Below the pieces are notes generated by a model, which was not told the DNA's origin, searched no databases, and saw only the letters and a program-made list of their open reading frames with translations. This document shows, one piece after another, positions 62,611 through 64,000 of a stretch of 64,000 bases of DNA. Both the position numbers and the translations under genes were made by a program. Position 1 is the first letter of the stretch; each line of letters starts with the position of its first letter. The stretch is from a bacterium (GTDB lineage: Bacteria; Bdellovibrionota_C; UBA2361; RFPC01), in assembly GCA_030431715.1 (NCBI GenBank), contig JAUIIO010000008.1:86441-150440 (forward strand). Direction: 5' to 3'.

Positions 62611-62940
62611 TTTGAACTCCACTGTTTAACAGGCGAGCAATACTAATGAAATCCACAACACATGTCAAACATCCCCAAGCACTTTCTGCCCAGCTCCCCC
62701 TCCTAATCCTCCTCCTGCACCTCCTCCACACCCACATTTAGCGCCACTCAAACCCCAAATAACCACAGGCGGAGAGCAATGAGCTCGATCTCGACTGGTT
62801 GCCCGCAGGGTTTAAGGCGAGAGCGAGTTCATTGCTCTCCGCCCTTCGGCCTATCACCCACTTTAACTAACTAATAATACTAATTCTCTTGACTTTAAGC
62901 CCCCTCACCTTATGATACGTCAGCAAAATAAAACACCGAT
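62611..62940. other. Intergenic region with pyrimidine-rich simple sequence and hairpin element
   Basis: About 330 bases without a gene. CCCCCTCCTAATCCTCCTCC (62696 onward) and CTGCACCTCCTCCACACCC are low-complexity pyrimidine runs similar in style to stretches at 5497, 35404 and 59620. The hairpin at 62768-62843 is listed separately. Promoters for the small membrane protein lie to its right. Confidence 0.45.
62768..62843. repeat. Hairpin element with perfect 15-bp arms
   Basis: GGCGGAGAGCAATGA (62768-62782) and TCATTGCTCTCCGCC (62829-62843) are perfect complements, and CTCGATCTCG and CGAGAGCGAG inside them extend the stem imperfectly. The right arm is followed by CTTCGG. Its 76-base span equals that of the element at 59726-59801, though the sequences differ, so both look like REP-type elements. 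Confidence 0.75.
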
Positions 62941-63285
62941 ATGAGAGCTGCGTTCTTTAACTTCTACCTCTATATGTTCATCTCAGCGAGCTTACTCACT
63001 GTGGCCCTAGCACGTGATGAGATCTATGAACTCCCCCTCTCAAATACCCTTATCTGCTTCTTTTTATCACTACTTGGGATAGTTCTTAATTTCTTCTCTA
63101 TTACAAGTGAGGGAGAGCCCCTATCATCGCTCATGCGCCATTCCCGCGCTCTAACCGTTCTTCAGATCCTATTGATTTTACTCGGAATCTTGCTTTTGTG
63201 CGGATCCTACACGGGGTTCATAGGAACAATTATACTAGCATTTCCAGCTATTTGCGTCTGGTTCCTCATTGAGGCTGCTTTTTAA
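62941..63285 (+). CDS. Small membrane protein, three to four TM helices
   Basis: The 114-residue protein is almost entirely hydrophobic, with helices near 5-24, 33-52, 70-88 and 91-112 and short charged loops (ARDEIYELP, MRHSRALTV). I do not recognise it. It is followed 97 bases downstream by an outer-membrane protein gene on the same strand. Confidence 0.65.
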   Translation: MRAAFFNFYLYMFISASLLTVALARDEIYELPLSNTLICFFLSLLGIVLNFFSITSEGEPLSSLMRHSRALTVLQILLILLGILLLCGSYTGFIGTIILAFPAICVWFLIEAAF

Positions 63286-63382
63286 CGCTTAGGGGATGAC
63301 GACGATCATACCCGCTTAATCTTCTCTATGAGACACACTATGCTCGGCAGGAACAATCTTGCCCATGTGTTAAGGAGGAGAA

Positions 63383-64000
63383 ATGCGAAACTTTACACTG
63401 ACATTATTTTTCATACTGGGATTCTTCCTGAGTGCAGTAGCCCTGGCAGATGGATGTCTCCCAGGTGACGACTGTTACGAAGCGCCGCCGTCTCAGGCTT
63501 ACAAACAACCTCTTATGATGGATGAAGAAGAGTGTGGCTGGGGAAGTCGAATCGCTGCCGGAGCTCCAATCTACTTCTTTGACGATGAGGATACGCAGGT
63601 AGGTGGAGGTATCTATTACGATCTTTACCACTGTGATATGCCACTGAACTTCCGTCTTGGGGCAGAGGTTTCACACATCGACATGACTCAAGGAAGCGCT
63701 CTTACTGCTGCAGAACCTGGCAGAGATGAAGCGAAGGTAACTTTTGTTCGGATACCACTTGCCGTTGAGTACACAACAATGATTGCTGATAACACTCATT
63801 GGTTTCTCGGTGGTGGACCAAACATCATCAATACAGCAAACGACATCAGTGACACCACTGTAGGGTTACACCTATCAACTCGTTTGCTTTATAACTTTGA
63901 TGAAAACTTCGGACTGGGAGTTGAGGGAGGATATCTCTGGGCTGACGTTGACACCAACGAGTCTAGTGACGCAAATCTCGATGGCGCCTTTGTAATCCCA
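63383..64000 (+). CDS. Outer-membrane beta-barrel protein, N-terminal 206 residues; runs off the window
   Basis: An ideal Shine-Dalgarno (AAGGAGGAG) lies just before ATG 63383 and the frame is open to the window edge. The product starts with a signal peptide (MRNFTLTLFFILGFFLSAVA, cleavage near ALAD), then a short Cys-containing linker and a series of alternating amphipathic strands such as QVGGGIYYDLYHC, LNFRLGAEVSHID, VRIPLAVEYTT, HWFLGGGPNI and GLGVEGGYLW. These are typical of eight-stranded OmpA/OmpW-type barrels. The C-terminus, where a peptidoglycan-binding domain would be, is missing. Confidence 0.82.
   Translation, partial: MRNFTLTLFFILGFFLSAVALADGCLPGDDCYEAPPSQAYKQPLMMDEEECGWGSRIAAGAPIYFFDDEDTQVGGGIYYDLYHCDMPLNFRLGAEVSHIDMTQGSALTAAEPGRDEAKVTFVRIPLAVEYTTMIADNTHWFLGGGPNIINTANDISDTTVGLHLSTRLLYNFDENFGLGVEGGYLWADVDTNESSDANLDGAFVIP

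Noticed and set aside
62429..62629. Forward frame of 66 codons
   Set aside because: Shadow of the basic 51-residue minus-strand gene, which has the better ribosome binding site.
63404..63631. Reverse frame of 75 codons
   Set aside because: Antisense to the outer-membrane protein gene, which has a strong Shine-Dalgarno and signal peptide.

Overview
The window comes from a Gram-negative bacterium of moderate GC content. It encodes secreted proteins with Sec signal peptides, a lipoprotein, an outer-membrane barrel protein, a flagellin and a caa3-type cytochrome oxidase. These point to an aerobic, motile organism with an active secretome. The phylum cannot be fixed from the sequence alone. A protein resembling a family I associate with Deltaproteobacteria (59838-60443) and the general gene content would fit a deltaproteobacterial or Bdellovibrio-like lineage, but this is a weak inference. 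No rRNA, tRNA, CRISPR array, prophage or complete insertion sequence was recognised.

Layout. 1-933 is the start of a class I ribonucleotide reductase large subunit (minus strand) with candidate NrdR boxes upstream. 1416-5297 holds five unrecognised proteins. 5532-6662 is a ThiF/MoeB-rhodanese fusion. 6936-8798 is the most striking gene: a flagellin whose variable middle is replaced by seven FG-GAP repeats, behind a good sigma-28 promoter. 9007-13535 carries a small Cys-rich protein, a 2-oxoglutarate/Fe(II) oxygenase, a lipoprotein, a DinB-like protein and a secreted M11-type protease. 13610-20905 is a SYLF protein and a thiamine operon read on the minus strand in the order TPP riboswitch-thiS-thiC-tenI-thiD-thiE-thiG-thiH, with a mobile repeat wedged between thiG and thiH. 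21073-24904 holds a second secreted zincin and an Ig-like surface protein. 25116-29458 has a GT-C glycosyltransferase, a phosphodiesterase and two unknown proteins. 29465-34353 is sco-ctaC-ctaD-ctaE-ctaF, next to a DtxR-type regulator, YqeY and a 1121-residue protein that may be a PPi-type PEP carboxykinase. 39671-47082 has a discoidin-domain protein, an HD-domain gene boxed between two 259-bp inverted repeats, a third zincin, and a paralogue of the Ig-like protein. 47142-57947 is rich in sugar and central metabolism genes: a GT-C membrane protein, an aldo/keto reductase, a CMP-kinase-like protein, a HAD protein, a GT-B glycosyltransferase, a Gfo/Idh/MocA oxidoreductase and isocitrate dehydrogenase. 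57956-58740 is a two-gene nucleotidyltransferase module. The right end holds a collagen-like protein, GlmU, a 51-residue very basic protein, a small membrane protein and the start of an outer-membrane barrel.

How the genes work together. The thi operon supplies both branches of thiamine synthesis (ThiC/ThiD for the pyrimidine; ThiS/ThiG/ThiH/TenI for the thiazole; ThiE for coupling). The adenylating enzyme for ThiS is not in the operon; the enzyme at 5532-6662 is the obvious candidate. The operon is packed so tightly that the ThiS diglycine codons double as the thiC ribosome binding site. The oxidase cluster encodes a complete caa3 oxidase with an unusual di-haem subunit II and its SCO copper chaperone. 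The secreted proteins (three unrelated zincin proteases, two Ig-like proteins with polybasic tails, a discoidin protein, a collagen-like protein) suggest attachment to, or degradation of, proteinaceous material.

Repeats are abundant for a 64-kb window: a roughly 139-bp 'CTCCGCG' palindromic element (three full copies, plus the arms nested in two larger elements), a second 'CATTGCGAGGAG' palindromic family, two elements with long perfect inverted arms (59726-59801, 62768-62843), and the 259-bp inverted pair. They sit at gene ends and appear to have shaped local expression signals, for example by supplying the thiH Shine-Dalgarno.
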